Shown: positions 1 through 13,747 of the stretch, piece after piece
Position numbering within the stretch: the stretch's first letter is position 1
Layout: every line of letters starts with the position of its first letter
Assembly (NCBI RefSeq): GCF_004801305.1
Contig: NZ_SSOD01000018.1
Coordinates: 1-64,000 of the forward strand
Length of the DNA: 64,000 bases
Origin: Pseudothauera rhizosphaerae
Lineage (GTDB): Bacteria; Pseudomonadota; Gammaproteobacteria; Burkholderiales; Rhodocyclaceae
Direction: 5' to 3'
Notes under the pieces: model-generated
Databases searched by the model: none
Told to the model about the DNA's origin: nothing
What the model saw: only the letters and a program-made list of their open reading frames with translations
Made by a program: the position numbers and the translations under genes

Positions 1-123
1 GATCTCGTCGAAGGGATTCATGCTCATCTTGACGTTGGCAATGTCCACGCCCGTGCCGTCGCCCTTGACCCGCACCTTGACGTTGTAATCGACCACGCGC
101 TTGACTGGAACCAGTATCTTCAA
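1..123 (-). CDS. etfB: Electron transfer flavoprotein beta subunit, N-terminal part
   Basis: The reading frame enters from the left edge and shows the first 41 residues only. They begin [20 protein letters not shown] and continue to a [16 protein letters not shown] segment, the typical N-terminus of EtfB. EtfB binds AMP and, with EtfA, passes electrons from acyl-CoA and related dehydrogenases to ETF:ubiquinone oxidoreductase. The start is a TTG at 121-123; I chose it because a strong AAGGAGG ribosome site lies six bases upstream and the protein would otherwise lack the family's first residues. The gene reads away from the two-component pair, and etfA would be expected outside the window. The family call is firm, although only one sixth of the protein is visible. 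Confidence 0.88.
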   Translation of the reverse strand, partial: MKILVPVKRVVDYNVKVRVKGDGTGVDIANVKMSMNPFDEI

Positions 124-256
124 AGCCGTCCTCCTTGGTGATTGCTGCCGGGGCGAACACGCCCCGCCGCTCGGGAGGACCGAGTCTAGCCAGTTCACCT
201 CCGTCCGGCGTTCGCATTTATCAAACGGTGGCTTCAGGGATGAAAAAGCGCCCCGC

Positions 257-1422
257 CTAGAACTTCACCTGCTCCGCCACGTCGGCCTCCAGGCGCTGCA
301 CCTCCCGCGCCAGGTCCGCCTCGCTGTCCTTGTAGCGTGCGGCGATGTCCTGGAATTCGGGCTCGATGAGCACGAAGGCTTCGACGATGTCCGGGTCGAA
401 GTGCTTGCCGCTGCCTTCGACGATGATCTGGCGGGCCTGCTCGTGGGTCATGGCCGGCTTGTACACCCGGCGGCTGATCAGCGCGTCGTACACGTCGGCC
501 ACGGCCATGAGCCGGGCCGGGATGGGGATGGCGTCGCCCGCCAGGCCCTGGGGATAGCCGCTGCCGTCCCATTTTTCCTGGTGGCCGTAGGCGATCTCCT
601 TGGCGCAGGCGAGGAAATCCACCGTCATCCCCAGGCGCTTTTCCGCCTCCTCGATGGCGTCGCGGCCCAGGGTCGTGTGGGTTTTCATGATCTCGAATTC
701 CTCGGGCGTGAGGCGCCCGGGCTTGAGCAGGATGCGGTCCGAGATGCCCACCTTGCCGATGTCGTGCAGGGGCGCGGACTTGTACAGGATGTCGATCGCC
801 GCGTTGCTCAGATAGTCCCGGAAGCGGGGATGGGGCTGGAGCTGGCGGGCGAGCGCGCGCACGTAGTGCTGGGTGCGGCGGATGTGGTTGCCGGTCTCGT
901 TGTCGCGGGTTTCCGCCAGGGAGGCCATGGCCAGGATGGTCACGTCCTGGATGGCCTGCACTTCGCGCGTGCGCTTGGCCACCTCGGTTTCCAGGAAGGC
1001 GGCCTTGTCGCGCAGGAAGTCGGCGCTCGCCTTCAATTGCAGGTGGGTGGCGACGCGGGCGAGCACGATGGGCGGGCTGATGGGCTTGGTGATGTAATCC
1101 ACCGCCCCCAGCTCGAAGCCGAGCTGCTCGTCCTCGACCTCGGTCTTGGCGGTGAGGAAGATCACCGGGATGTCCCGCGTGGCCGGTTCCGCCTTGAGCC
1201 GCTCGCAGACCTGGTAGCCGTCCAGGTCCGGCATCATGATGTCGAGCAGGATCAGGTCCGGCGGCGTGTCCGAGGCGGCGATGCGCAGCGCCTTCTCGCC
1301 GTGGTTGGCCACCTTCACCCGGTAGAGGTCCTTGAGCAGGCCGCTCATCAGGGAAAGGTTGTCCGGCGTGTCGTCCACCACCAGTACGGTGGGCTTTTCG
1401 ATGACGATGTCCAGCGCGTCGC

Positions 1423-1426
<4 letters not shown>
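257..1426 (-). CDS. Response regulator with HD-GYP c-di-GMP phosphodiesterase domain
   Basis: This is a 389-residue cytoplasmic protein. Residues about 12-130 form a receiver domain with phospho-acceptor Asp62 ([13 protein letters not shown]) and conserved Lys114. A helical linker follows, then an HD-GYP domain with HDIGK at 221-225 and the GYP signature at 290-292 ([10 protein letters not shown]). HD-GYP proteins hydrolyse c-di-GMP through a metal centre, and all the landmark residues are present, so activity is likely. The start ATG overlaps the stop of the upstream hybrid kinase (ATGA), so the two are translationally coupled and the kinase is the probable phosphodonor. The likely output is lowered c-di-GMP in response to the kinase's extracytoplasmic signal. 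Confidence 0.95.
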
Positions 1427-5814
<4,388 letters not shown>

Positions 5815-6086
5815 GCGGATGCCTACCTCATCGCAGGAAACAAGGGGTGAAAGATACGACCACCGAAGCCGCTGCCGGGAAAAAAGTGGCGGCTACCAGT
5901 CAATTCAAGCACAAATTTTCCGTTTTCCATGACGCAAGCGTGGAGTGGGTCACACCATGCGACCAACGGCCTGTCTTCTGCGGTTTCTCCCACCCGCGCT
6001 GCGTTGCCGCCTGGAACTGCGGCACAGGTAATGCCTGGCGCGCAGCCTGTGCGGGAAAGGCCGGAGTTGCCCCGTGAAGCCGCACA

Positions 6087-6109
6087 TACAAAAGGTACAA
6101 GATGTACAA
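6087..6109. promoter_or_regulatory. Probable autoregulatory operator of the Phd/YefM-PIN pair
   Basis: In the 327-bp gap before the toxin-antitoxin genes, TACAA occurs three times with an exact 9-bp period (6087, 6096, 6105). The last copy sits in a TGTACA palindrome (6103-6108), and GTAC-N5-GTAC spans 6095-6107. TGTACA palindromes are the known core of YefM/Phd family operators. The site ends 32 bp before the antitoxin start. I see nothing else of note in 5815-6141. Confidence 0.5.
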
Positions 6110-6141
6110 TTCCCACCCACTGACTGGCAGGAGAAAAAGGC

Positions 6142-6390
6142 ATGCGTACCGTCACGGCAAGCGAGGCCAAACAGGGCTTGGCCGGCGTCATCGAAGCAGC
6201 AGCACGCGAACCGGTGGTCATCCGCCGGCAGAAGCGCGACGTCGCGGTGGTGATGTCGATGCAGGAATACGAACGACTGGTCCGTCTGAACGTAAGCGAG
6301 TTCCAGCGTTTCTGCGATGCCGTGGGAGCCCAGGCCGCAGAGCGGGGTTTGACGGAAGAAAAACTCGGCAGGCTACTGGCCGATGATTGA
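6142..6390 (+). CDS. Phd/YefM family antitoxin
   Basis: This is an 82-residue protein beginning MRTVTASEAKQGLAGVIEAA, with the family's VVIRRQKRDVAVVMSMQEYERL core. Phd/YefM antitoxins bind DNA through the N-terminal domain and neutralise their partner with the flexible C-terminus. The start has a GGAGAAAAAGGC ribosome site. The last eight bases overlap the start of the PIN-domain gene, the usual antitoxin-first order. It probably represses its own promoter through the TGTACA repeat just upstream. The family assignment is firm; pairing with the toxin is inferred from the overlap. Confidence 0.85.
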   Translation: MRTVTASEAKQGLAGVIEAAAREPVVIRRQKRDVAVVMSMQEYERLVRLNVSEFQRFCDAVGAQAAERGLTEEKLGRLLADD

Positions 6391-6796
6391 ATCGGTACTT
6401 TGGGTTCTCGACACCAACGTACTGGTCAGCCGTCTGCTTGCACCGCGCGGCATCGCCGCCCGCGCGGTTGACCACGCGCTCTCGCGCGGCACGTTGCTGA
6501 TGTCCGAGGCCACGCTTGCCGAACTGGTCCTGGTGCTCGGCCACCCCAAGTTCGACCCTTACGTGACCCGCGAGGAGCGCCAGCGTTTCATCGCCCTGCT
6601 CGGTGGCGTCGCGCGTACCGTTCCGATCAATCGACGCTTTCGCGCCTGCCGCGACCCGAAGGACGACAAGTTCCTCGACGTAGCCTGGAACGGCGGCGCC
6701 AAGGCCATCGTCACCGGTGACGGCGACCTGTTGGCGCTCGACCCTTTTCACGATATCCGCGTCGTCGCTCCGGCGGATTTCCTCGCGCTCCCTTAG
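6383..6796 (+). CDS. PIN-domain toxin, probable ribonuclease
   Basis: This 137-residue protein starts with VLWVLDTNVLVSRLLAP, the first acidic motif of the PIN fold. ATLAELVLVLGHPKF supplies the central Glu, and DPKDDKFLDVAWNGGAKAIVTGDGDLL holds the last acidic cluster. It matches the putative toxin component, PIN family group (distinct from short VapC). PIN toxins are Mg-dependent ribonucleases that often cut tRNA or rRNA. It is translationally coupled to the Phd/YefM antitoxin. A second member of the same subfamily at 47393-47809 has an unrelated antitoxin type. No RNA target can be deduced. Confidence 0.83.
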   Translation: MIESVLWVLDTNVLVSRLLAPRGIAARAVDHALSRGTLLMSEATLAELVLVLGHPKFDPYVTREERQRFIALLGGVARTVPINRRFRACRDPKDDKFLDVAWNGGAKAIVTGDGDLLALDPFHDIRVVAPADFLALP

Positions 6797-6911
6797 CCGC
6801 AAACCTTCATAAGGATGGACTTCCCCCTGCCCGTTCTCTGAACCGGGCGGGGCTTCGGTCGCCATCAGGGCGCCAGACCGGCAAGGCGGATGCGGTTCCC
6901 TCCGGGCCGTT

Positions 6912-6925
6912 TTGATGCAAATCAT
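6912..6925. promoter_or_regulatory. FNR/Dnr-type box upstream of norC
   Basis: TTGAT-GCAA-ATCAT matches the FNR/Dnr consensus TTGAT-N4-ATCAA at nine of ten positions. Its centre lies 107 bp before the norC start, compatible with class II activation about 41.5 bp from a transcription start near 6960. The Dnr-like regulator encoded at 26209-26985 is a plausible ligand. Confidence 0.8.
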
Positions 6926-7025
6926 GGAGCCCCCACCCCCCCGTAAATACAGTGCGCCGAACCTTCGGGTTTGCTGGACCTGTTCAGACACTCACACGGA
7001 CGCACGAAACAATGAGGGGAAAACC

Positions 7026-7451
7026 ATGAGCGGCACCTTCACCAAGGCGATGGCCCGCAACATCTTTTACGGCGGGACGGTGTTCTTCTTCCTGCTCTTC
7101 CTGGCGCTGACCTTCGACACCACGTCGGGGCTGCCCAAGAGCGACAACCGCCACAACATCACCCCGGCGGTGGCGGCGGGCAAGCATATCTGGGAGACCC
7201 GCAACTGCCTGGGCTGTCACACCCTGCTGGGCGAAGGGGCGTACTACGCGCCTGAGCTGGGCAACGTGTACAAGCGCCGCGGGCCGGAGTTCATCAAGGC
7301 CTGGATACAGTCGCAGCCGACCGGCGCCCCCGGCCGCCGGCAGATGCCCAACTTCAATCTGTCGGACGAGGAGCTGAACAACCTCGTGGAGTTCCTCAAG
7401 TACACCTCCGAGATCAACACCCAGAACTGGCCGCCCAACATCGAGGGCTGA
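7026..7451 (+). CDS. norC: Nitric oxide reductase subunit C (cytochrome c)
   Basis: This is a 141-residue membrane-anchored monoheme cytochrome c. An uncleaved helix at about 13-30 (FYGGTVFFFLLFLALTF) is followed by a periplasmic domain with the heme site C61-LG-C64-H65 and a likely Met ligand in RRQMPNF. NorC receives electrons from periplasmic cytochromes or cupredoxins and hands them to NorB for 2 NO to N2O. I chose the ATG at 7026 because GAGGGG lies just upstream and the TM then sits at the family position; an in-frame upstream extension is not membrane-like. It is followed by norB after 39 bp and preceded by a strong FNR/Dnr box. Confidence 0.96.
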   Translation: MSGTFTKAMARNIFYGGTVFFFLLFLALTFDTTSGLPKSDNRHNITPAVAAGKHIWETRNCLGCHTLLGEGAYYAPELGNVYKRRGPEFIKAWIQSQPTGAPGRRQMPNFNLSDEELNNLVEFLKYTSEINTQNWPPNIEG

Positions 7452-8900
<1,449 letters not shown>

Positions 8901-8904
8901 TAGG

Positions 8905-9003
8905 CTCCCTCCCCTTCAAGGGGAGGGTTGGGGTGGGGATGGGTTCATTGCCATGCTGAACGGAAACCCGTCCCCCTCCTGGCCTCCCCCTTGAAGGGGG
9001 AGG
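8905..9003. repeat. Intergenic palindromic repeat downstream of norB
   Basis: This 99-bp element is bounded by two near-palindromes, CTCCCCTTCAAGGGGAG (8910-8926) and CCTCCCCCTTGAAGGGGGAG near the right end. Between them are GGGTTGGGGTGGGGATGGG and its partly complementary counterpart. The whole unit can fold into a large imperfect stem. It resembles repeated intergenic elements of betaproteobacteria and is similar in style to the G/C-rich repeat inside nirDL. Confidence 0.6.
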
Positions 9004-9012
9004 AACGCCTGC

Positions 9013-9216
9013 TCATGTAATTTGCAGGGCGGCCCGCGGGCCGCCCTTTTTTCTGGCGGACACCGCCGCTTTGTTCAACGCCGAACGCTTCTCGACCAGC
9101 CCCGTGACGATCCCCTCGATCAAGGCGATCTTTGCATCCTCGAAGCCCTGAAAGCGCCATCCATTGATCCTGTTTATCCAGCATCGCACCATGTGTTCCT
9201 CATCCGATTCGGACAA
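9013..9216 (-). CDS. Small hypothetical protein downstream of the nucleotidyltransferase
   Basis: This 67-residue frame (MSESDEEHMVRCWINRINGW at the start) begins inside the last codons of the nucleotidyltransferase gene, so coupling is possible. Its body has a mixed, protein-like composition (helical FEDAKIALIEGIVTGLVEKR). The last dozen residues are encoded by the norB terminator palindrome, which suggests a truncated or run-on end. I do not recognise the family. It could be a third small gene of the AbiE-like cassette or a remnant; it may equally be non-coding. Confidence 0.3.
   Translation of the reverse strand: MSESDEEHMVRCWINRINGWRFQGFEDAKIALIEGIVTGLVEKRSALNKAAVSARKKGGPRAALQIT
9027..9052 (+). 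terminator. Rho-independent terminator after norCB
   Basis: A perfect 20-base palindrome, GGGCGGCCCGCGGGCCGCCC, is followed directly by six T residues on the plus strand. This is the canonical shape for terminating norCB transcription. It lies inside the weak minus-strand frame at 9013-9216, which argues against that frame being an ordinary gene. Confidence 0.85.
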
Positions 9217-10096
9217 GGAACTGTTCGATCACATCGCTGGCCTGCCGCTGTCGCAATGCCCGCGCTTCGCGTTGCTCTGGCTCATCGCTTTCGCCCAGTT
9301 CGAACTTGGCGACCGATACTGGGCCATCCTTACGATAGCCCTCGGTCTTTTCGTCGCCTGCGAAACGATTGCGCAGGATGGCCAGCGAGGCTTCAATGAC
9401 GGCGCCGTGCTTGCCGCCCCGCTCGTTGCGGAAGATGTCGGCCACGGCGTCCATGCCTTCGGGCGCATGCTCGATGCAATAGATCAGATCGTGCGCGTCT
9501 TTACGCTCGAAGCGCTGGTCGAACGCGAAGGACTTCAGGCAGGTGAAGCTGACGAGATTGGCGTGCCTGATCTTCTCGGTGGCGACGCCGTTGCCGCCCA
9601 GCAGCTCCGCTTGGATTTCGGTGAGTTGGTGCAGGTCGAAAACGATCGACGAGTGCGGGATGTTCAGGGCCGAGATCGTGCCCTCCGTTGGTAACGGCTG
9701 TACCTTGCCGCCACCGAGGTCCGGTGCATCGGCCAGCAGTTCCAGCACCATCAGCGCGCCGCGTTCGGTGCGTGCCTGCCACCGCCACGAGAGCTTCTTC
9801 CCGGCATCGTTCTCGGCGCGCTGGAAGTTCATCTTCTTGAGGTTATCCTCCAGCGTGTGATATGCCTCGGTGTCGGCCAGTATTTGCAGGTCGATCACGA
9901 TGTCTACATCCAGCGTGCCGGCGTGCGCCGGCACCGCAGGCGGCCGCGCGGCGACGAGATACCGCGGCGTGAGCCCGCCGACCAGATAGACCGAATCCTT
10001 CCACGGCCCGAGACCGCGCAGCAGCGTCACGAGGACACGCTCGCAATCCACCGTGTACTGGTCGCTGTAACCGTCGAGTGTTGCGGGCTTGGCCAT
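9200..10096 (-). CDS. AbiEii-like nucleotidyltransferase (probable type IV toxin)
   Basis: This 298-residue protein shows the hallmark of the polymerase-beta-like nucleotidyltransferase fold: YLVGGLTPRYL (GG motif, about residues 37-47) and, 20 residues on, TLDVDIVIDL with the paired Asp of the catalytic DxD. AbiEii/MenT toxins of this type transfer nucleotides to tRNA or other targets and arrest growth. Its ATG overlaps the stop of the upstream AbiEi-like gene (ATGA), the standard antitoxin-toxin order of type IV systems. The C-terminal half (HDLIYCIEHAPEGMDAV) is less conserved. The function is inferred from fold plus context; a plain housekeeping nucleotidyltransferase is unlikely in this arrangement. 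Confidence 0.7.
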   Translation of the reverse strand: MAKPATLDGYSDQYTVDCERVLVTLLRGLGPWKDSVYLVGGLTPRYLVAARPPAVPAHAGTLDVDIVIDLQILADTEAYHTLEDNLKKMNFQRAENDAGKKLSWRWQARTERGALMVLELLADAPDLGGGKVQPLPTEGTISALNIPHSSIVFDLHQLTEIQAELLGGNGVATEKIRHANLVSFTCLKSFAFDQRFERKDAHDLIYCIEHAPEGMDAVADIFRNERGGKHGAVIEASLAILRNRFAGDEKTEGYRKDGPVSVAKFELGESDEPEQREARALRQRQASDVIEQFLVRIG

Positions 10097-11190
10097 CAGA
10101 AGCCGATCCTTTCCTTGCGGAAGTGCTCAGCCATTTCCTTGGAGCGGCCTTCGCCGCGCAGCAGATCGAGATAGATCTGGATCGGGCTGGCCAGCCACAG
10201 GCCATCGGCCTGCTCGCGAAACAGCAGTTCACCCGGCGACTTGGCTTCGATGACGCCCAAATTGGCGCCTTCGTTGACGACACGCGCATTCAGGTCACCG
10301 ATCGCAGCATCGGAGTTTGCGTCGATCTGCACGCGCACGCGCACCTGGGAAACATTGGAAAGGAAGGGCGCATAGCGTTGCGCGGCAGCCTCGTCGCTGA
10401 TCGCGTACTGGACGTCGTGTGCGTCGAAGACTTGGCCGATCCGCGCCACCAGCGCGTCAGCCTTCGTGCCCGGCACGTAGTACCGGCGCAGGGTCAGCGG
10501 ACGAATGCTGGCGAGTTGCTTAACCCATGCGTCCAGCAAGGCTGCTGGCTCGCGGAGGTAGCGCTCCTTGCCCGGACCTTGCCCACGTGCCTCCAGCCAG
10601 TCGAAACGCTCCAACTCGGTCAGCACCTGCGAGGCGGTGGCTGGCGACACCATCGCCTGCTGTGCCAACTTGGTGACGCCGAACCAGCTCTGATGGTGCA
10701 CCAACAGGGTGTGGAGCACCTGGGCGCGTCGTCCGGTAAACAGCGTGCGCACCGACTTCGTCAGGGCCTTGGGGGGCGGTTTGTCGATGTAGAGGTATGC
10801 ACCGGGCGCAGGCAGGTACAGACTGCCGCCGCTGTCGTAGTAGCCGATGCGCTCGCTTCTGAGCAGTTCCTTTGCGCCGGGGGAGATGGACTCGGCGACA
10901 AGGAGCGACAAGGGCGTGTCCCCCTGTCCAGTGGGCTTTCCGTGACTCGACGCCTGAAGCCGCCAAATTGCTTGGCGGACATCTCGGGGAAAGACGGTCT
11001 TCTTGACTTCGAGCAGCAGGACGAAGGACTTGCCGGCGACGTGCAGATCGACCTGGGCATCGTATCCACGGTCACTGCGCTGGCCGACGGGCTCCCAATG
11101 GTCGAGGTTGGCCTCCACCTCCGGAAGCTCTCGCAGAGCGTCAACGAAGCGCGCGATCAACTGTCGTTCGGTCAGGGTGGACTCAGGCAT
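10096..11190 (-). CDS. AbiEi-like antitoxin/regulator with nuclease-like N-domain
   Basis: This 364-residue protein has three parts. Residues about 1-110 include GYDAQVDLHV and LLLEVKK (D44 or D48, E61, K63), an arrangement reminiscent of the PD-(D/E)XK fold. Residues about 150-205 form a winged helix (GVTKLAQQAMVSPATASQVL) followed by YLREPAALLDAWV, as in AbiEi antitoxins. The remainder is an AbiEi-like C-domain. AbiEi proteins neutralise AbiEii and repress their own promoter by binding inverted repeats, and two such palindromes lie just upstream of this gene. The wHTH and gene order support antitoxin identity; the nuclease-like reading of the N-domain is only a motif impression. Confidence 0.68.
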   Translation of the reverse strand: MPESTLTERQLIARFVDALRELPEVEANLDHWEPVGQRSDRGYDAQVDLHVAGKSFVLLLEVKKTVFPRDVRQAIWRLQASSHGKPTGQGDTPLSLLVAESISPGAKELLRSERIGYYDSGGSLYLPAPGAYLYIDKPPPKALTKSVRTLFTGRRAQVLHTLLVHHQSWFGVTKLAQQAMVSPATASQVLTELERFDWLEARGQGPGKERYLREPAALLDAWVKQLASIRPLTLRRYYVPGTKADALVARIGQVFDAHDVQYAISDEAAAQRYAPFLSNVSQVRVRVQIDANSDAAIGDLNARVVNEGANLGVIEAKSPGELLFREQADGLWLASPIQIYLDLLRGEGRSKEMAEHFRKERIGF

Positions 11191-11206
11191 GCGACGCTGG
11201 GCCTTG

Positions 11207-11279
11207 TTTACTGTTCAGTAAATATGCGAAATCTAGCGAAAATATGGCCAGATGGCAATTTTTACTGCGCAGTGAAAAA
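11207..11279. promoter_or_regulatory. Twin palindromic operators of the AbiE-like operon
   Basis: Two related palindromes precede the AbiEi-like gene. TTTACTG-TT-CAGTAAA (11207-11222) is perfect, and TTTACTG-CG-CAGTGAA (11261-11276, flanked by extra T and A runs) has one mismatch. Their centres are 54 bp apart, about five helical turns, so dimers would bind the same face of the DNA. AbiEi proteins are known to autoregulate through a pair of inverted repeats, which fits. Confidence 0.7.
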
Positions 11280-11322
11280 GGTGCTCCTGCCGCAAGCGGA
11301 GTTGCGAGGAGTGGTTGTTGAC

Positions 11323-12252
11323 TCACACCGTGGCCGGCCCGTCCTCGCGCACTTCCGGACGATGCACCGGCAGCATGCCCGGCATGTCGCCGGTCACGGT
11401 ACCCAGGCCCATGTTCATCCTGAGGATGTCGAACACCTGCCCGATCAGCGGGGACACGGTGCCGGGCCGGCGCCACAGGTAGTAGGAGACCTCCGGCAGC
11501 CGCGGCAGCCCTTCCTTCTCGCCCAGCACCCGCATGTCGGGCCCGAGAATTTCCACGTTGCGGGCGGTGACCCCCAGCCCCGCGCGCAGCGCCGCCTTGA
11601 CGCCGGGCAGGCCCGGCGAGAGATAAGACAGGGTCCAGGAAACGCTGTGACGGTCGAGGGCGTCGATCGCCAGTTTGCGGTACAGGCTGAGTTCGTCCGA
11701 CAGGATCAGGGGCAAGGGCATGATGCGCCTGAACACGTAGTCGGCCGCGCACAGCCAGACCACGGGGGAATGGTGCAGCACGATGCCTTCGAGGCCGGGC
11801 GCGCTGCGGTTGGACACGGCGAGATCGAGGGTGCCGCGCTCCAGTTCGTCGAGCAGTTGCACGCTGCGGCCGTTGTGGATCTCCACGCGCAGGCCGGGAG
11901 AGAAACGGGCGACGTGGGTCAGCACTTTGGGCAGCAGGCTGTCGGCGATGCCGCCGGGCGCGCCGATGCGCAGGGTGCCACAGTTCGTGGTGTCGCTCAG
12001 GACCCGGAGCGCCTCGTCGTTGATCCGCAGCATCTGCTTGGCGTACTCGACCAGCTTCTGGCCGTATTCCGACAGGCGCTTGGTGCGTCCGTGCCGCTTG
12101 AACAGCGGCTGGCCCACGCGCTCCTCCAGGCGCTGCATCTGCTGGGTCACGGCCGACTGGGTCTTGCCCAGACGATGCGCCGTGGCAGCGAAAGTGCCGT
12201 AACGCGCCACCATCGTCAGGGTGTGGAGGAGTTCCAGGTCAAGGTACGTCAT
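11323..12252 (-). CDS. LysR-family transcriptional regulator
   Basis: This 309-residue protein begins MTYLDLELLHTLTMVARYGT, then FAATAHRLGKTQSAVTQQMQRLEERVGQPLF, the classic LysR winged helix-turn-helix (residues about 5-62). A periplasmic-binding-protein-like effector domain follows from about residue 92. It overlaps the end of the AbrB-family gene by 14 bases, so both are read from the same promoter region. Together they diverge from the tctCBA-MmgE/PrpD operon, which is the likely target, with the carried substrate or its product as co-inducer. A candidate operator is the inverted repeat at 13659-13679. Confidence 0.9.
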   Translation of the reverse strand: MTYLDLELLHTLTMVARYGTFAATAHRLGKTQSAVTQQMQRLEERVGQPLFKRHGRTKRLSEYGQKLVEYAKQMLRINDEALRVLSDTTNCGTLRIGAPGGIADSLLPKVLTHVARFSPGLRVEIHNGRSVQLLDELERGTLDLAVSNRSAPGLEGIVLHHSPVVWLCAADYVFRRIMPLPLILSDELSLYRKLAIDALDRHSVSWTLSYLSPGLPGVKAALRAGLGVTARNVEILGPDMRVLGEKEGLPRLPEVSYYLWRRPGTVSPLIGQVFDILRMNMGLGTVTGDMPGMLPVHRPEVREDGPATV

Positions 12253-13321
12253 GGTTCGAAAGCGCCCGCTCGGAGTCGGAATGGGCCCGCTTTTCGATGC
12301 GGCGCAGGCCGAACTGGGTAAACAGCAGAATCAGGAATTGCCGGCTCAACTGGGCGGTCACCACCAGGCCCACGTCCGCCCCCAGGCCCAGGGCGATGAC
12401 GGATATCTCCGTGACCCCGCCCGGCGCGATGGCCAGCAGGACCGTCACCAGGGGCCAGTCCAGCAGGGCGTGCACCAGCCAGGCCAGGCCGAGGGTGATG
12501 GAAAACAGCAGCACGGCCCAGATGGCCGAAGCGGCGAGCAGGTTGCGCACCGCATGATCGCCGAGCCCGGTCAGGCGCGCGCCGGCCGCCGCGCCGATGA
12601 TGACCTGGCAGATGACGATGGCCCAGCCCGGCGGGGCGGCAACGACCAGTCCCGCGCCGTGCACCACGCCGCTCAGCAGCGCCGGGAACAGCAGCAGCCC
12701 GATGCGCATCCTGAAACGCCGGGCGAACAGGAACCCGCCCAGGCCGCAGGCCGCCAGTACGATCCAGTCCGCTGCCGCTGCGGCGCCGGCGGGCGGTGCG
12801 ACCGCAGGGGGGAATCCCACGGTCTGGGCAATCACGTTGATGCCCACGATGATGACGACGAAGCGAACCAGATGCGTCGTCGCGATGGCCAGGGTATTGC
12901 CCCCGAGCATTGAACTCAGGGCCAGCATTTCCGACAGCCCCCCCGGAACGGCGGAAAAGAATGCCGTGACCCGGTCGAAGGCGGCATGGCGGCGGAAGAA
13001 GAAGCTGCCCAGGTGCATCAGGGTGCCCGCATACACCAGCACGACCGCCACGATGGGCCACAACTGGACCACCTGGCGGGGAAACTCCGGCGTCACCGCA
13101 CTGCCGACCAGGAGGCCGATCAGCACCCTGGCCCAGTCCAGCACCGCGGGCGGCGGCCTCAGGCGCGCATCCCGGCGGACCGCAAACGCCGAAACCGCGA
13201 TCGCACCCAGCATCCAGCCAAACGGAATACCCAGGGAATTGACCAGCGCACCCCCGGCAAACGCCAGTGCGATGGACAGGAGGATGAAAGGTACTGCGGC
13301 GCAGGAGCTGGAGATCACCAC
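12239..13321 (-). CDS. AbrB/AmoA-type inner-membrane protein, putative transporter
   Basis: This 360-residue, very hydrophobic protein has about ten membrane helices in two similar halves. Each half has a glycine-rich loop: AVPGGLSEMLALSSMLGG near residue 130 and APGGVTEISVIALGLG near residue 305. This internal duplication is the signature of the AbrB duplication family (often misnamed ammonia monooxygenase). Such proteins frequently sit next to TTT transporters and are thought to be transporters or permease regulators, but their substrate is unknown. The start is GTG with GTG also as second codon. It shares its transcript with the LysR gene and diverges from the tctCBA operon. Confidence 0.8.
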   Translation of the reverse strand: MVISSSCAAVPFILLSIALAFAGGALVNSLGIPFGWMLGAIAVSAFAVRRDARLRPPPAVLDWARVLIGLLVGSAVTPEFPRQVVQLWPIVAVVLVYAGTLMHLGSFFFRRHAAFDRVTAFFSAVPGGLSEMLALSSMLGGNTLAIATTHLVRFVVIIVGINVIAQTVGFPPAVAPPAGAAAAADWIVLAACGLGGFLFARRFRMRIGLLLFPALLSGVVHGAGLVVAAPPGWAIVICQVIIGAAAGARLTGLGDHAVRNLLAASAIWAVLLFSITLGLAWLVHALLDWPLVTVLLAIAPGGVTEISVIALGLGADVGLVVTAQLSRQFLILLFTQFGLRRIEKRAHSDSERALSNHDVP

Positions 13322-13328
13322 TTACCCG

Positions 13329-13366
13329 ATATTCATGGACACGAGAAAAATGCGCTCCATGAATAT
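13329..13366. promoter_or_regulatory. Inverted repeat at the AbrB gene start
   Basis: Eleven-base perfect arms ATATTCATGGA and TCCATGAATAT are separated by 16 bases and begin 8 bp upstream of the AbrB-family GTG. The position fits either a 5'-leader hairpin able to affect translation or an operator. The surrounding 13322-13747 gap is AT-richer than the genes on either side. Confidence 0.4.
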
Positions 13367-13658
13367 GTGGAGCACCCAAGGATGGCGGCCAAGAATACCC
13401 GGCAAGCACATGAGCGCGGTAAATACATATTTGTGAATTGCTTATTGATATCCGGCGGAGAAACGGATCGAAGGATTCGGGCAAAAAATGCAAGCACATG
13501 AAAAACAAAGTGAAAAATAATCGATAAACCAGGCAGGACGCCATTCGATACCGGAATACTTCAAATATTCTAATGAACGAGCGCCGGCGGGCTAATACGA
13601 AAAGACTCCTCCCCGTGGATAATCTGCGGCACTTTCAGGACGCGCCGCGCCGGCATTC

Positions 13659-13679
13659 GAAAATACCAGATGTATTTTC
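13659..13679. promoter_or_regulatory. Candidate LysR operator upstream of tctC
   Basis: GAAAATAC-N5-GTATTTTC is a perfect inverted repeat 69 bp upstream of the tctC start, flanked by CCGGC and its complement. Its ATAC-N5-GTAT centre has the dyad form typical of LysR-type binding sites. The divergent LysR gene makes this the best operator candidate in the 426-bp gap. Confidence 0.45.
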
Positions 13680-13747
13680 CGGCCGGACTGAACGGCAAAT
13701 CATCGCTGGAATTTCTTGAAACGGGAAACTACTTAGGAGCGAACACG

